From assembly GCA_964630595.1 (NCBI GenBank), contig CAZVVT010000003.1:1-64000 (forward strand): DNA of 64,000 nt, in the 5' to 3' direction. The notes under the pieces are model-generated. The model worked only from the letters and a program-made list of their open reading frames with translations. It was not told the origin of the DNA and made no database searches. The stretch comes from CAZVVT01 sp964630595. GTDB taxonomy: Bacteria > Chlamydiota > Chlamydiia > Chlamydiales > VFKH01. Position numbers and translations under genes: made by a program. Every line of letters starts with the position of its first letter. The stretch's first letter is position 1. Below are positions 47,909-56,027 of the stretch, piece after piece.

Positions 47909-50202
47909 GTCTTATACCCAATCACAGAGTATACCTTGACCGGCTCGGTAAAGCCTTTGAGAGTAATCGGTGGAACCTCTTCAATATGCAGACGCTCTTT
48001 GAGGCCGGAGGCGTTCAGAGTCTCTTCGCTGACGAGAATCTGCATTAAACCGGCTGCAGAACAAAGGCGCGCGGCCTTGTTCACATTGGCCCCTAAAACC
48101 GTATAGTTGAGGCGATCTTCTGCCCCCATATTGCCAGCAACCATCTTGCCGGAGTTGATCCCTACACCAATTTGCAACTCAACATGGCCTTCGGCTTGAC
48201 GTTCGATGTTAAACTTTTTCAGCTCGACGATCATGTCAATCGCCGCTTCAATGGCCCGCTTGGGGCCCTCTGGGTCGTCGATGGGAGCACCAAAAAGGGC
48301 CATGATTTCATCGCCAACATATTTGTCGATCACTCCTTTGTGCTCTTCAATCACATGAGACATCTTCGTCATGTATTTATTGAGAATCATGATGAGCTTT
48401 TCAGGATCGAGATTCTCACTCATCTTGGTGAAGCCGCGAATGTCCGCAAACAAGACGGCCGCATTACGCATTTCCCCGCCCAGAGCCACTTTCCCTTTGA
48501 GTAGGTCCGCAGCGATCTCTTTAGAGACTACCTTGTTGAGCACAGAGCGCATCTGTTCTTTATCTTTCAGCGCCTGAATCATGCGGCCAAACCCTTTCGC
48601 AAGAATGCCGACCTCATCGCGTCCATCAGGCACTTGAGGAATTTCCACCGAGTAGTTGCCTTTGGCAATTTCTTCTGTGACGAGCGCCAAGTGACGCAAG
48701 GGACGAGTTACTGTACGGGTAAGAATCAGAAGGATGACTAAAGCCGCGAGCAAAATAATCACGTTGATGCCGAGAAGCTGGAAAGCGAGCAGTTGAGAGG
48801 TGCTGTTGAGCTTTCCGGAGATCATCTGCTGCAAGACATAGATGGGATCAAGGTTTTGCAGACGCAGCAAAAAGACGTGTACAGGACTGCCTCCAAAAGG
48901 AGCAATCTGCATGAACTGGTATATCTGATTTTCGTAGGTGATTAAGCCGTGGGGAAGGCTGAGGTAGGGATCGAGAGAGACATTTTCAAAGAGCACCTGC
49001 GGCAAAGAGACACCCTCGGAGTTCACCGCTACATGTACACGGCCCTTTTCCGTCAGCAGAGCAATAGCCTCAGTGTTGAGAGCTAAGTCCGCTAAAATAG
49101 GAGTGATGCTACTGCCCAGGGTAATGAGAAAGCCCCCCTTCATCTCCAAGCTGAGAGTAAGAAAGAGCTGCTTGAGTTCATTTTCGTCCAACAGAGAATA
49201 GTTGGAGGAGACGGGCAGTTCGGGATTTGTAGGCGGATAGGTTTGCAGCTGATGGCGCGCATCAAAAAGCGCGTGGTCGAAGAAGATGTCACTGCTCAAG
49301 AGCGCAATGCCGTTGAAAGTAGCCTCTGGATTGGGATCGAAAGAGGCAAGGCCATAGGGAGCGCCCTCTTCAAAAGGGCTATGTTCAATGCCGTCGAGAA
49401 GAGCGTGCACAAACATTCTGGTTTGGATAGCCAGAAACTCGGCATTTTCCCCTTCGTAGAACTGCAGAAGCGATTTTCCTTGCAGCCCCTGTTGACGGCT
49501 GGCCTGAAGTTTGACGTTAGAGCGTTTGTATTGTTTTGCAAAAGCGGCGATCAGGGCCTTGGTCTCATGAAGTCCCAGCTTTTGAAAGGCAGCGGCAAAG
49601 TCGACCAACTTTTGCTCTAAAGCAGGATCGTCGATATCCGCCCCAGGGAAAAAGTAGGTGATAGGGTAGAGAAAGTAGGGTTCTAAAGGGTCGTTAAGAG
49701 AGTCAGGTAGGCGTATGCCGATATAGGGCTCAAGAGTCCCCACCGTTGTATCGACCATCACAACGGAAACGGAGTCGTTCAGCTTGGTGAGCTTCGCTCC
49801 CAGCGCCGAAGCATTTTGCGGGGCAATGGTGGCCAGTGATTTGCCATCTTGCAAAATTTGGAAAAAGCCGATTTGCGGATTGTACGAAAGTGTTTGCGCC
49901 GCCTCTTGCCACAAAGCACCATCGACAGCACTGGTTTGAATGGCCGCTTGTACAGAGCTGCTTTCGTCAATATAGAGCAGGGCACTGTGAATCGAGGCGA
50001 GCGCTTGATTGATCTTGTTGGTGAAGGTTGTGGTGCGCGCCTGCGCTAACTGAATTTGCTCTTTCACCGCCTCTTGAGAAAAGAGGAACTCGGTTTTCCG
50101 CAAATCTTCCCGCACGACATAGGCAGGCCAGAGGAAGGAGATCACCGCAATGAGAATGAAGAGAGGGCCGATGGAGAGAAACAGCTTGAGCGCACGTGAC
50201 AT
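47905..50202 (-). CDS. membrane-bound class III adenylate/guanylate cyclase
   Basis: A 765-residue protein: N-terminal helix (about 7-27), a large extracytoplasmic sensor region (about 30-470), a second helix (about 472-494), HAMP (about 495-550), and a C-terminal class III cyclase domain. Metal Asp in VLFADIRGFTKMSE and second Asp in YVGDEIMALFG; Lys of DKYVGD and Thr of NYTVLG in the purine-specifying positions, Asn and Arg in NVNKAARL at the transition-state positions. All six catalytic residues are thus in place and the Lys/Thr pair favours cAMP (class IIIb). It is coupled to the histidine kinase downstream and starts right after pepP. Confidence 0.93.
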   Translation of the reverse strand: MSRALKLFLSIGPLFILIAVISFLWPAYVVREDLRKTEFLFSQEAVKEQIQLAQARTTTFTNKINQALASIHSALLYIDESSSVQAAIQTSAVDGALWQEAAQTLSYNPQIGFFQILQDGKSLATIAPQNASALGAKLTKLNDSVSVVMVDTTVGTLEPYIGIRLPDSLNDPLEPYFLYPITYFFPGADIDDPALEQKLVDFAAAFQKLGLHETKALIAAFAKQYKRSNVKLQASRQQGLQGKSLLQFYEGENAEFLAIQTRMFVHALLDGIEHSPFEEGAPYGLASFDPNPEATFNGIALLSSDIFFDHALFDARHQLQTYPPTNPELPVSSNYSLLDENELKQLFLTLSLEMKGGFLITLGSSITPILADLALNTEAIALLTEKGRVHVAVNSEGVSLPQVLFENVSLDPYLSLPHGLITYENQIYQFMQIAPFGGSPVHVFLLRLQNLDPIYVLQQMISGKLNSTSQLLAFQLLGINVIILLAALVILLILTRTVTRPLRHLALVTEEIAKGNYSVEIPQVPDGRDEVGILAKGFGRMIQALKDKEQMRSVLNKVVSKEIAADLLKGKVALGGEMRNAAVLFADIRGFTKMSENLDPEKLIMILNKYMTKMSHVIEEHKGVIDKYVGDEIMALFGAPIDDPEGPKRAIEAAIDMIVELKKFNIERQAEGHVELQIGVGINSGKMVAGNMGAEDRLNYTVLGANVNKAARLCSAAGLMQILVSEETLNASGLKERLHIEEVPPITLKGFTEPVKVYSVIGYKT

Positions 50203-50203
50203 T

Positions 50204-51187
50204 TCACTCTCCGATGATTACCGTATCTTCGATGCGCACGCCGCCCAACCCTTCCAGGTAAATGCCTGGTTCGATGGTCACACACATGCCATTCCTCAGA
50301 GGAATATCTTTAAAGGGATCCTTATTTTTCAATGAGGGAAACTCGTGAACCTCCAGTCCAATGCCGTGGCCCAGCCCATGGGAGAACTGAGGACCGTAGC
50401 CCTTTTCCTCAATGAACCCACGTGCGGCATGGTCCAGCTGCGCAATCAAGCTCCCCGCTTTGGCAATCGCCCACGCTCTTCTTTGTGCCTCCGCAACAAT
50501 ATCGTGGATCTCTTGTAGCTTCGGATCAGGTCTTCCAAAAAAGACTGTTCTTGTCATATCCGATTGGTAATCATTGAGTTGTGCTCCAACATCGATCAAC
50601 ACAATTTCGTTTTGCTGAAGGGTTCTTTGAGAGGCTCGGTGGTGGGGAAAGGCACTGTTTTCTCCGAAGGCAATGATGGGGTCAAAGCCGCACTTTTGCG
50701 CACCTCGAGAGCGCACGAAATGGTCGAAGGCGTTGGCCATTTCCTGTTCGGTGGTGCCCTCTTTGAGCTGCGAGACAACGAAAGCGATGCCCTCTGTGCA
50801 GAGAGTACGAGCTGCTTTCATGAGGGCGATTTCTGCCCCGTCCTTGACCATGCGCTGCCACTTCAGGGGTTCATCGATGGGCACCCATTCCACGGGGGCT
50901 TTGAGCTCATGAAAGCGCTTCACCGTCATCGTTGCAGAGTCAAATCCAACGCGGGCGCCGGGCTCAAAGAACTGTTGTGGAGGGTTCGTTTCGATGCGTT
51001 GTACCGGGATGGCGGCGTTCTGCACGGCATTGATGTAGCGGCCATCGACGAAGAGGCAAGCGCGCTCTTTGGTCAAAGCCAGAGCGCCGCAGGAGAGGCG
51101 TAGGCCAGTCAGGTAGAAAAGGTCGACGGGGTTTTCAAGAAGAAGGCCGTCGGTGGTCAGGGTCTTTTGAAGGTGTTCAAGTCTCAT
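50204..51187 (-). CDS. pepP: Xaa-Pro aminopeptidase PepP/PepQ family
   Basis: A 327-residue M24 metallopeptidase that removes N-terminal residues before proline. Creatinase-like N-terminal domain; metal ligands in LIDVGAQ and YQSDMTR (two Asp), HGLGHGIG (His), IEPGIY and RIEDTV (two Glu); the substrate His is in FPHHRAS. Shorter than the E. coli enzyme (441) but similar to the Chlamydia form. It overlaps mutL by 11 bases and is followed one base later by the cyclase start. Confidence 0.93.
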   Translation of the reverse strand: MRLEHLQKTLTTDGLLLENPVDLFYLTGLRLSCGALALTKERACLFVDGRYINAVQNAAIPVQRIETNPPQQFFEPGARVGFDSATMTVKRFHELKAPVEWVPIDEPLKWQRMVKDGAEIALMKAARTLCTEGIAFVVSQLKEGTTEQEMANAFDHFVRSRGAQKCGFDPIIAFGENSAFPHHRASQRTLQQNEIVLIDVGAQLNDYQSDMTRTVFFGRPDPKLQEIHDIVAEAQRRAWAIAKAGSLIAQLDHAARGFIEEKGYGPQFSHGLGHGIGLEVHEFPSLKNKDPFKDIPLRNGMCVTIEPGIYLEGLGGVRIEDTVIIGE

Positions 51188-52697
51188 CTGGATTTACCAC
51201 CATACAACACTGGGCGGCGTTTGGGAGAGCGAAAAAATGGCCGAGCCAATGCGCTGGCGGTGTGGGGTCTGCGGAGAGCGCCGAGGAGGCGGCGCGCAGC
51301 AGGGGCTTTTTGCCCTTGAGCTCGTCGAGCAGTTCACGAAAAGAACCCTCAAAGGGCATCGCCTCCACAACGCAGCGTGTGGGTCCCAGAAGCTGGACCT
51401 TGAAGCCGAGGCGAGTCAGCTCGGGCAGGTGCTGCTCCAAGACAAGCGCCTCTGGAGCTGTGATGTCGAGGTAGAGTGGTGTGGGCAGGTCAATGGCTTG
51501 CGCTTTGGGGAGCTGCTCGTGCAGAAGAAGCGCACGCGCTTTGCGGCGGTGGACAAAGACCAGCCCTTCGCCGAGCGCGAGCTCTTTAGGCACGGCGCTG
51601 CGGTCGACGAGGACATAGGGTCCCCATGTGCCGACGATCGGCACAAAAGAGGCGCCGAAGAGTTCGCGTTGCTCGGAGGTTACGGGAGCTTGATAAGCCG
51701 GTAGGCTTTCGACAAAAGGTTGTGGCTCCCACGGCATATGCTGGATGGGCTGCACGAGTGCTTTTGACACAGCACGAGCGATGAAGGGAAAGAGCTCACG
51801 CTCCTGCGAAAGGCGCACCTCGGTCTTTTGGGGGTGAACGTTGACGTCGATCGTTTCGTGCGGAAGGGTGAGGTGCAGTGCAAAGAGGGGAAAGCGTTTG
51901 GCGTCGAGAAGGGTGGAGAAGCCTTGGGCAACAGCGGCGCTGAGTGTGGGGCAGAGCACCGTGCGGCCGTTGATGGTCCAGAACTGGCCGCTGCGCGTTG
52001 TGCGTGCCGATTGCGGCGCGCCTACAAAGCCGACCAGTCGCACCCCATCGCGCTGCGCTTCAATGGCCGTCCATTCTGTGCACTCCGTGATCTGCGTGAG
52101 ACGCTCTTTGAGGTTGCGCACGGGAAAGAGGCGGCTTTGGTTGTCGCCGCGCACTTCGAAATGGATGTCGGGATTCGCCAAGCTGAGCTGTTCAATGCAG
52201 CGCACAATGGCTTGGTAGTCGCCGCTGGCGCTCTTCTGGAACTTTTTGCGTGCCGGCGTGTTGTGGAAGAGCGAGCGCACTTCGATGGTGGTCCCACGCG
52301 TGCGCACAGAAGAAACCGCTTTGCCATCGGCCACTAGTGTAGCGGCTGTTTCTTCACGGCTCTCGTTGGTGAGCAGGCGCACATGGCTTACTGCGGCAAT
52401 CGCCGCCAGTGCCTCGCCGCGAAAACCCATTGTGGCAATGGCGTCGAGGGTGCGGAATTTCGAGGTAGCGTGGCGCTCAAAGCAGAGGAGGGCGTCCTCT
52501 GCTCCCATGCCGCATCCATCGTCACTGACGCGAATGAGCTCTTTGCCTCCGGCGAGCGCTTCCACCACAATGCGCTGGCTGCCGGCGTCGATGGCATTTT
52601 CCACCAACTCCTTCACGACAGAAGCGGGGCTTTCCACCACCTCTCCCGCTGCAATCAGCGCAATCGTCGCGTCGTCCAATTTCCTTATGAGAGGCAT
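51177..52697 (-). CDS. mutL: DNA mismatch repair protein MutL
   Basis: A 506-residue protein. GHKL ATPase domain: VENAIDAGS, VSDDGCGM, TMGFRGEALAAIAAVS, then NGRTV and HPQKTEVRLS of the transducer domain. The C-terminal domain is short and has the sequence VFVHRRKARALLLHEQL where endonuclease-type MutL proteins have DQHA(x)2E, so it is likely not a nicking enzyme. No mutS in the window. First gene of the mutL-pepP-cyclase-kinase run. Confidence 0.94.
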   Translation of the reverse strand: MPLIRKLDDATIALIAAGEVVESPASVVKELVENAIDAGSQRIVVEALAGGKELIRVSDDGCGMGAEDALLCFERHATSKFRTLDAIATMGFRGEALAAIAAVSHVRLLTNESREETAATLVADGKAVSSVRTRGTTIEVRSLFHNTPARKKFQKSASGDYQAIVRCIEQLSLANPDIHFEVRGDNQSRLFPVRNLKERLTQITECTEWTAIEAQRDGVRLVGFVGAPQSARTTRSGQFWTINGRTVLCPTLSAAVAQGFSTLLDAKRFPLFALHLTLPHETIDVNVHPQKTEVRLSQERELFPFIARAVSKALVQPIQHMPWEPQPFVESLPAYQAPVTSEQRELFGASFVPIVGTWGPYVLVDRSAVPKELALGEGLVFVHRRKARALLLHEQLPKAQAIDLPTPLYLDITAPEALVLEQHLPELTRLGFKVQLLGPTRCVVEAMPFEGSFRELLDELKGKKPLLRAASSALSADPTPPAHWLGHFFALPNAAQCCMVVNPDET

Positions 52698-52718
52698 CCC
52701 ACGAAAGGATACCGCAGA

Positions 52719-53762
52719 CTAGGCTCTGCGGGCAACTGCTCGGTGAGCTCCGTCATTCTGAAGGAGGGTGGATATTCGGCCCTGAGCCTCTGCAGCTCTT
52801 AACTCATCACTGATAGAACGTAAACAAACTCGTGCTTCAGTACGAAGAAAGGTCAATTTTTGGTCGAAACCCATATTGAGGCGTTCCATTACTGCCGCGC
52901 TGTCGAAGGTAGCCCTTGCAGCATCTTCTGCGCCAGCTGCTCGGCCCGAAGCGTGAGCGGCATATGCGCCAGCGCCCAGTTTAACAACATCTCCTAAGGT
53001 GGAATGGGGGGCAACGACATCGGCGCCAAGAGCTGCCACACCTGCGCGGAGATGAGCGCTATGCTCTGCGTTCAATGCGGCCCTAATGGCTCTATCGCGT
53101 CTTGCTTCATGAGGCGCTACACGAGCGGCAAGATTCCTATGCAATTGTGCTGTCTCTTGAGAAAGTCTTTCGAGATTACCCAGTTCTCGAGGTCGTGACA
53201 CACCTGTTAATTCCAATAATTGATAGGCAGCAAGCAGTTGTTGAGGATCAGTGCTGGTTGTGTTGGTAAAACGTTGTACGGCTTCGGCATCTGTCAGTAA
53301 TCTTCGCTTGCGAGGGTCTGTGAGAGCTTCTCGAGAGGCTAACTCTTTGCGTCGATCGTTTACTAACGAAGAGGCATCATAATCATTGGCGCAGTGAATG
53401 CTGAGAAAGCCTACTCCACCGACCACGAAAGCTGTCGCAAGGCCTGCTACAATGGCTGTGCCCACAAAACCGCCGGTAGCAATGGTGGCAGCGATGACAG
53501 CAGCAGCGGCTAATACGGCAAGAGCAACGACAATGATGCGTTGCACCGATTTGCGTTGCAGTTGGAAACCGAATGCACTTTGTGCGGAGGTCTCAAAAAG
53601 AGCCGTGTTGCGGCCTTGTGAAGCATCTACGTAGCGGCGTCCCTCCCATTGAACGATGTTATAGCCGGCCCATTGCGTTCTTGGGATGACAGGGGCAGCA
53701 GGAAGTTCGGCTGCGTATACTACGGGTGGGGGAACAGCTTGTGCGTATGCGCGATTACTCAT
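52719..53762 (-). CDS. hypothetical membrane protein, Inc-like
   Basis: A 347-residue protein: Pro/Ala-rich N-terminus, then a bilobed hydrophobic region (about 76-96, IIVVALAVLAAAAVIAATIA, and 98-118, GFVGTAIVAGLATAFVVGGV) and a long helical soluble C-terminal part (LLAAYQLLELTG, EARRDRAIRAALNAEHSAHL). The two closely spaced helices with both ends soluble are typical of Inc proteins. SD AAAGGAG precedes the ATG. Its leader has a weak match to the conserved block of paralogs A and C at similar spacing. No family recognised. Confidence 0.68.
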   Translation of the reverse strand: MSNRAYAQAVPPPVVYAAELPAAPVIPRTQWAGYNIVQWEGRRYVDASQGRNTALFETSAQSAFGFQLQRKSVQRIIVVALAVLAAAAVIAATIATGGFVGTAIVAGLATAFVVGGVGFLSIHCANDYDASSLVNDRRKELASREALTDPRKRRLLTDAEAVQRFTNTTSTDPQQLLAAYQLLELTGVSRPRELGNLERLSQETAQLHRNLAARVAPHEARRDRAIRAALNAEHSAHLRAGVAALGADVVAPHSTLGDVVKLGAGAYAAHASGRAAGAEDAARATFDSAAVMERLNMGFDQKLTFLRTEARVCLRSISDELRAAEAQGRISTLLQNDGAHRAVARRA

Positions 53763-53857
53763 GATATCTCCTTTAGTGATGGGGGAAAGCGTACGGTTTC
53801 TGGATAAAGGCGATTTTAAGCGGTTGCAAAGAACTGATTTAGTTCATTGGTGATCAG

Positions 53858-55153
53858 TTACTTGCCAATGCAAAATTGGTTGAAAATAGCAGAAAGAATC
53901 TCCTCCGTAATCTCCTTTCCGATGATGCGGGAGAGCTCTTGGAGAGCGGCGCGCATGTCGGAGGTGAGCAGTTCGGGAGAGAGAGAGGAAAGGCCGTTGG
54001 TGACAGAGGCGATGTGCGCGGAGGCTTTGTCGAGAGCCTCTTTGTGGCGGGCTTGTGTGATGATGAGCTCTTGCTTGGAGGTGGGCAGAAGGCGCTCGAG
54101 GAGAAGCTGCTTGAGGGTCTCCAGACCGAGGCCTGTTTTTGCAGAGACTGCCAAGTGAGGCGCTGTAACAAGATCAGCTTTATTCCAAACGGGGAGAATG
54201 TTCTCTGCTCTCAGCAGTTCTTCTTCCGTAGCGTTCAGAGGGCGAGTGGCGTCGAGCACGAGCAGCACAGCGTCGGCAGAAGCGGCGGCTTGTTTGGAGC
54301 GGCGCATGCCCTCTTGTTCGATCACGTCGTCAGAGGTGCGTAGGCCCGCTGTGTCGATGACCCGGATGAGAATGTCGCCCAGGCGCATCTCTTCATCGAT
54401 CAGGTCGCGCGTAGTGCCGGCGATGTCGGTAACGATGGCGCGCTCTTTGCCGAGCAGCGCATTGAGCAGCGAGGATTTTCCTACGTTGGGGCAGCCCAGG
54501 AGGCAGATCGAGGGGGCGGTGGTGAGCTTTTTCCCCTCTGCGAAGGTAGCGGAGAGGTGACCGATCTCTTGCCCGATCGCGGTGAGAGTAGAGGCGATCT
54601 CTTCCAGGGAGGCGAACTCGATGCCCTCTTCGGGAAAGTCGACCCACGCTTCTAAGATGGCGGCGACATTGAAGAGCCGCGATTGTAGCTGTTCGATATG
54701 GCTCGACAGACGCCCTTCGAGTTGATTGCGCGCGTGTGTAGCGGCTTGGGCGCTTTGCGCAGAGATGAGCTGCTGCACCGCTTCGGCTTGGGCGAGATCG
54801 AGTTTGCCGTTGAGAAAGGCGCGTAGGGTAAATTCGCCGGGGTGAGCCGCCGCCGCTCCCGCTTGAATACAGGCTTGCAGCACCTGCTGCGCAATCAGGT
54901 TGCTGCCGTGGCAGTGAAACTCAACGACATCTTCGCCGGTGTAGCTTTTGGGAGCGCGGAAAGGCAGAGCGAGAGCCTTGTCGATGTTGTGGAGGGTGCC
55001 TACTTGCGCGACATGAGAAGGGGCGGAGGAGAGCGTTCTCGAAAAGAGGCGGTCGGCAATGGCAAAAGCCTGCGTGCCGCTGAGGCGGATAATGGCCACA
55101 GCACCCATTCCAGCGGGGGTCGCAATGGCAACAATTGTTTCATCTCTACGCAT
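53858..55153 (-). CDS. mnmE: tRNA modification GTPase MnmE
   Basis: A 431-residue GTPase that with MnmG installs carboxymethylaminomethyl at wobble U34. N-terminal tetrahydrofolate-binding domain (DETIVAIATPAGMGAVAIIRLSG, FHCHGS), helical domain, inserted G domain (GCPNVGKSSLLNALL, DIAGTTRDLIDEE, DTAGLR, NKAD), and the C-terminal FCIGK with the catalytic Cys. ATG at 55153 is chosen, at the conserved start. Divergent from psd with a 22-base gap. Confidence 0.97.
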   Translation of the reverse strand: MRRDETIVAIATPAGMGAVAIIRLSGTQAFAIADRLFSRTLSSAPSHVAQVGTLHNIDKALALPFRAPKSYTGEDVVEFHCHGSNLIAQQVLQACIQAGAAAAHPGEFTLRAFLNGKLDLAQAEAVQQLISAQSAQAATHARNQLEGRLSSHIEQLQSRLFNVAAILEAWVDFPEEGIEFASLEEIASTLTAIGQEIGHLSATFAEGKKLTTAPSICLLGCPNVGKSSLLNALLGKERAIVTDIAGTTRDLIDEEMRLGDILIRVIDTAGLRTSDDVIEQEGMRRSKQAAASADAVLLVLDATRPLNATEEELLRAENILPVWNKADLVTAPHLAVSAKTGLGLETLKQLLLERLLPTSKQELIITQARHKEALDKASAHIASVTNGLSSLSPELLTSDMRAALQELSRIIGKEITEEILSAIFNQFCIGK

Positions 55154-55175
55154 AATTGGCGTATTATTATCCCTT

Positions 55176-56006
55176 ATGACCGCTATCTGGGTAAAGGATC
55201 GCCGCACGGGGCGGATGTTCGTCGAGAAGGTCTTCGGGGAGTGGTGGATTCAGTGGCTCTACGGCCCTCGAGGAGGTTTTTTTCGCGAATGCTTCTGCAA
55301 AAACCCTCTTGTTTCACGCTTTGTTGGTCTGTGGCAAAAACGGGCCGGCTCAAAGAAGAAGATCGCCCCCTTTATTGCAGCCTATGATGTTCGTAGTGAA
55401 GACTTTGAGGATGGATACCACTCATTCAATGACTTCTTTATCCGCAAACTCAAAAAAGGGGTTCGGCCCATTGCCAATGCGGCCGTGGTAGCTCCGGCAG
55501 ATGGGCGCTACTTCTTCTTCGAAAAAGTGGGCCATTTTCCCGTAAAGGGGATCAGCTTTACCGCTGAGGCGCTGATTGGTAAACCCGTGCGAGCCGGCGG
55601 CATGGCGGTGGCGCGCCTCTGCCCGAGCGACTACCACCGCTTTCACTTCCCCGTCGATGGGATGGCGCAGGCGGCTCGGTTGATCGAGGGGCCGCTCTAC
55701 TCGGTGAATCCGGTCGCAATGCGCACCATGCCGCAGATCTTGGCAACGAACAAGCGCATGGTGACGGAAATCGACACCGATCGGGGCAAAGTATGGATGG
55801 TAGAAGTCGGCGCCACCTGCGTCGGCTCGATGGTGCAGACCTTCAAGCCCGGGCCGGTGATGCGCGGCGATGAGAAGGGCTATTTTTCCTTCGGCGGCTC
55901 GTCGATTGTACTGCTTTTTGAGCAGGTCTCTTTCGCTCCCGACCTTGTGGATCAGCCCTTTGAGATCTACTGCCAGATGGGCGAAGCATTAACCAAATCT
56001 TTATAA
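55176..56006 (+). CDS. psd: phosphatidylserine decarboxylase
   Basis: A 276-residue membrane-associated enzyme that makes phosphatidylethanolamine. Visible: SFNDFFIRKLK, APADGR, YHRFHFPVDG (His-Phe-Pro motif), VEVGATCVGSM, and the self-cleavage site GGSS in SFGGSSIVLLFE, from which the pyruvoyl group forms. ATG at 55176; the upstream frame to 55059 is antisense to mnmE. Its order next to mnmE and near nth is chlamydial. Confidence 0.96.
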   Translation: MTAIWVKDRRTGRMFVEKVFGEWWIQWLYGPRGGFFRECFCKNPLVSRFVGLWQKRAGSKKKIAPFIAAYDVRSEDFEDGYHSFNDFFIRKLKKGVRPIANAAVVAPADGRYFFFEKVGHFPVKGISFTAEALIGKPVRAGGMAVARLCPSDYHRFHFPVDGMAQAARLIEGPLYSVNPVAMRTMPQILATNKRMVTEIDTDRGKVWMVEVGATCVGSMVQTFKPGPVMRGDEKGYFSFGGSSIVLLFEQVSFAPDLVDQPFEIYCQMGEALTKSL

Positions 56007-56009
56007 TTA

Positions 56010-56026
56010 GGGGGTAAATTACCCCC
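56010..56026 (+). promoter_or_regulatory. G/C hairpin covering the ribosome-binding site
   Basis: GGGGGT and ACCCCC arms (6 bp, extendable to 8) around AAATT, between the psd stop and ATG 56028. The 5' arm is the only SD-like sequence for the next gene, and the 3' arm ends 1 base before the start region, so the hairpin would hide the ribosome-binding site. A GC hairpin of this kind could also end psd transcription, but no T-run follows. Confidence 0.45.
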
Positions 56027-56027
56027 C

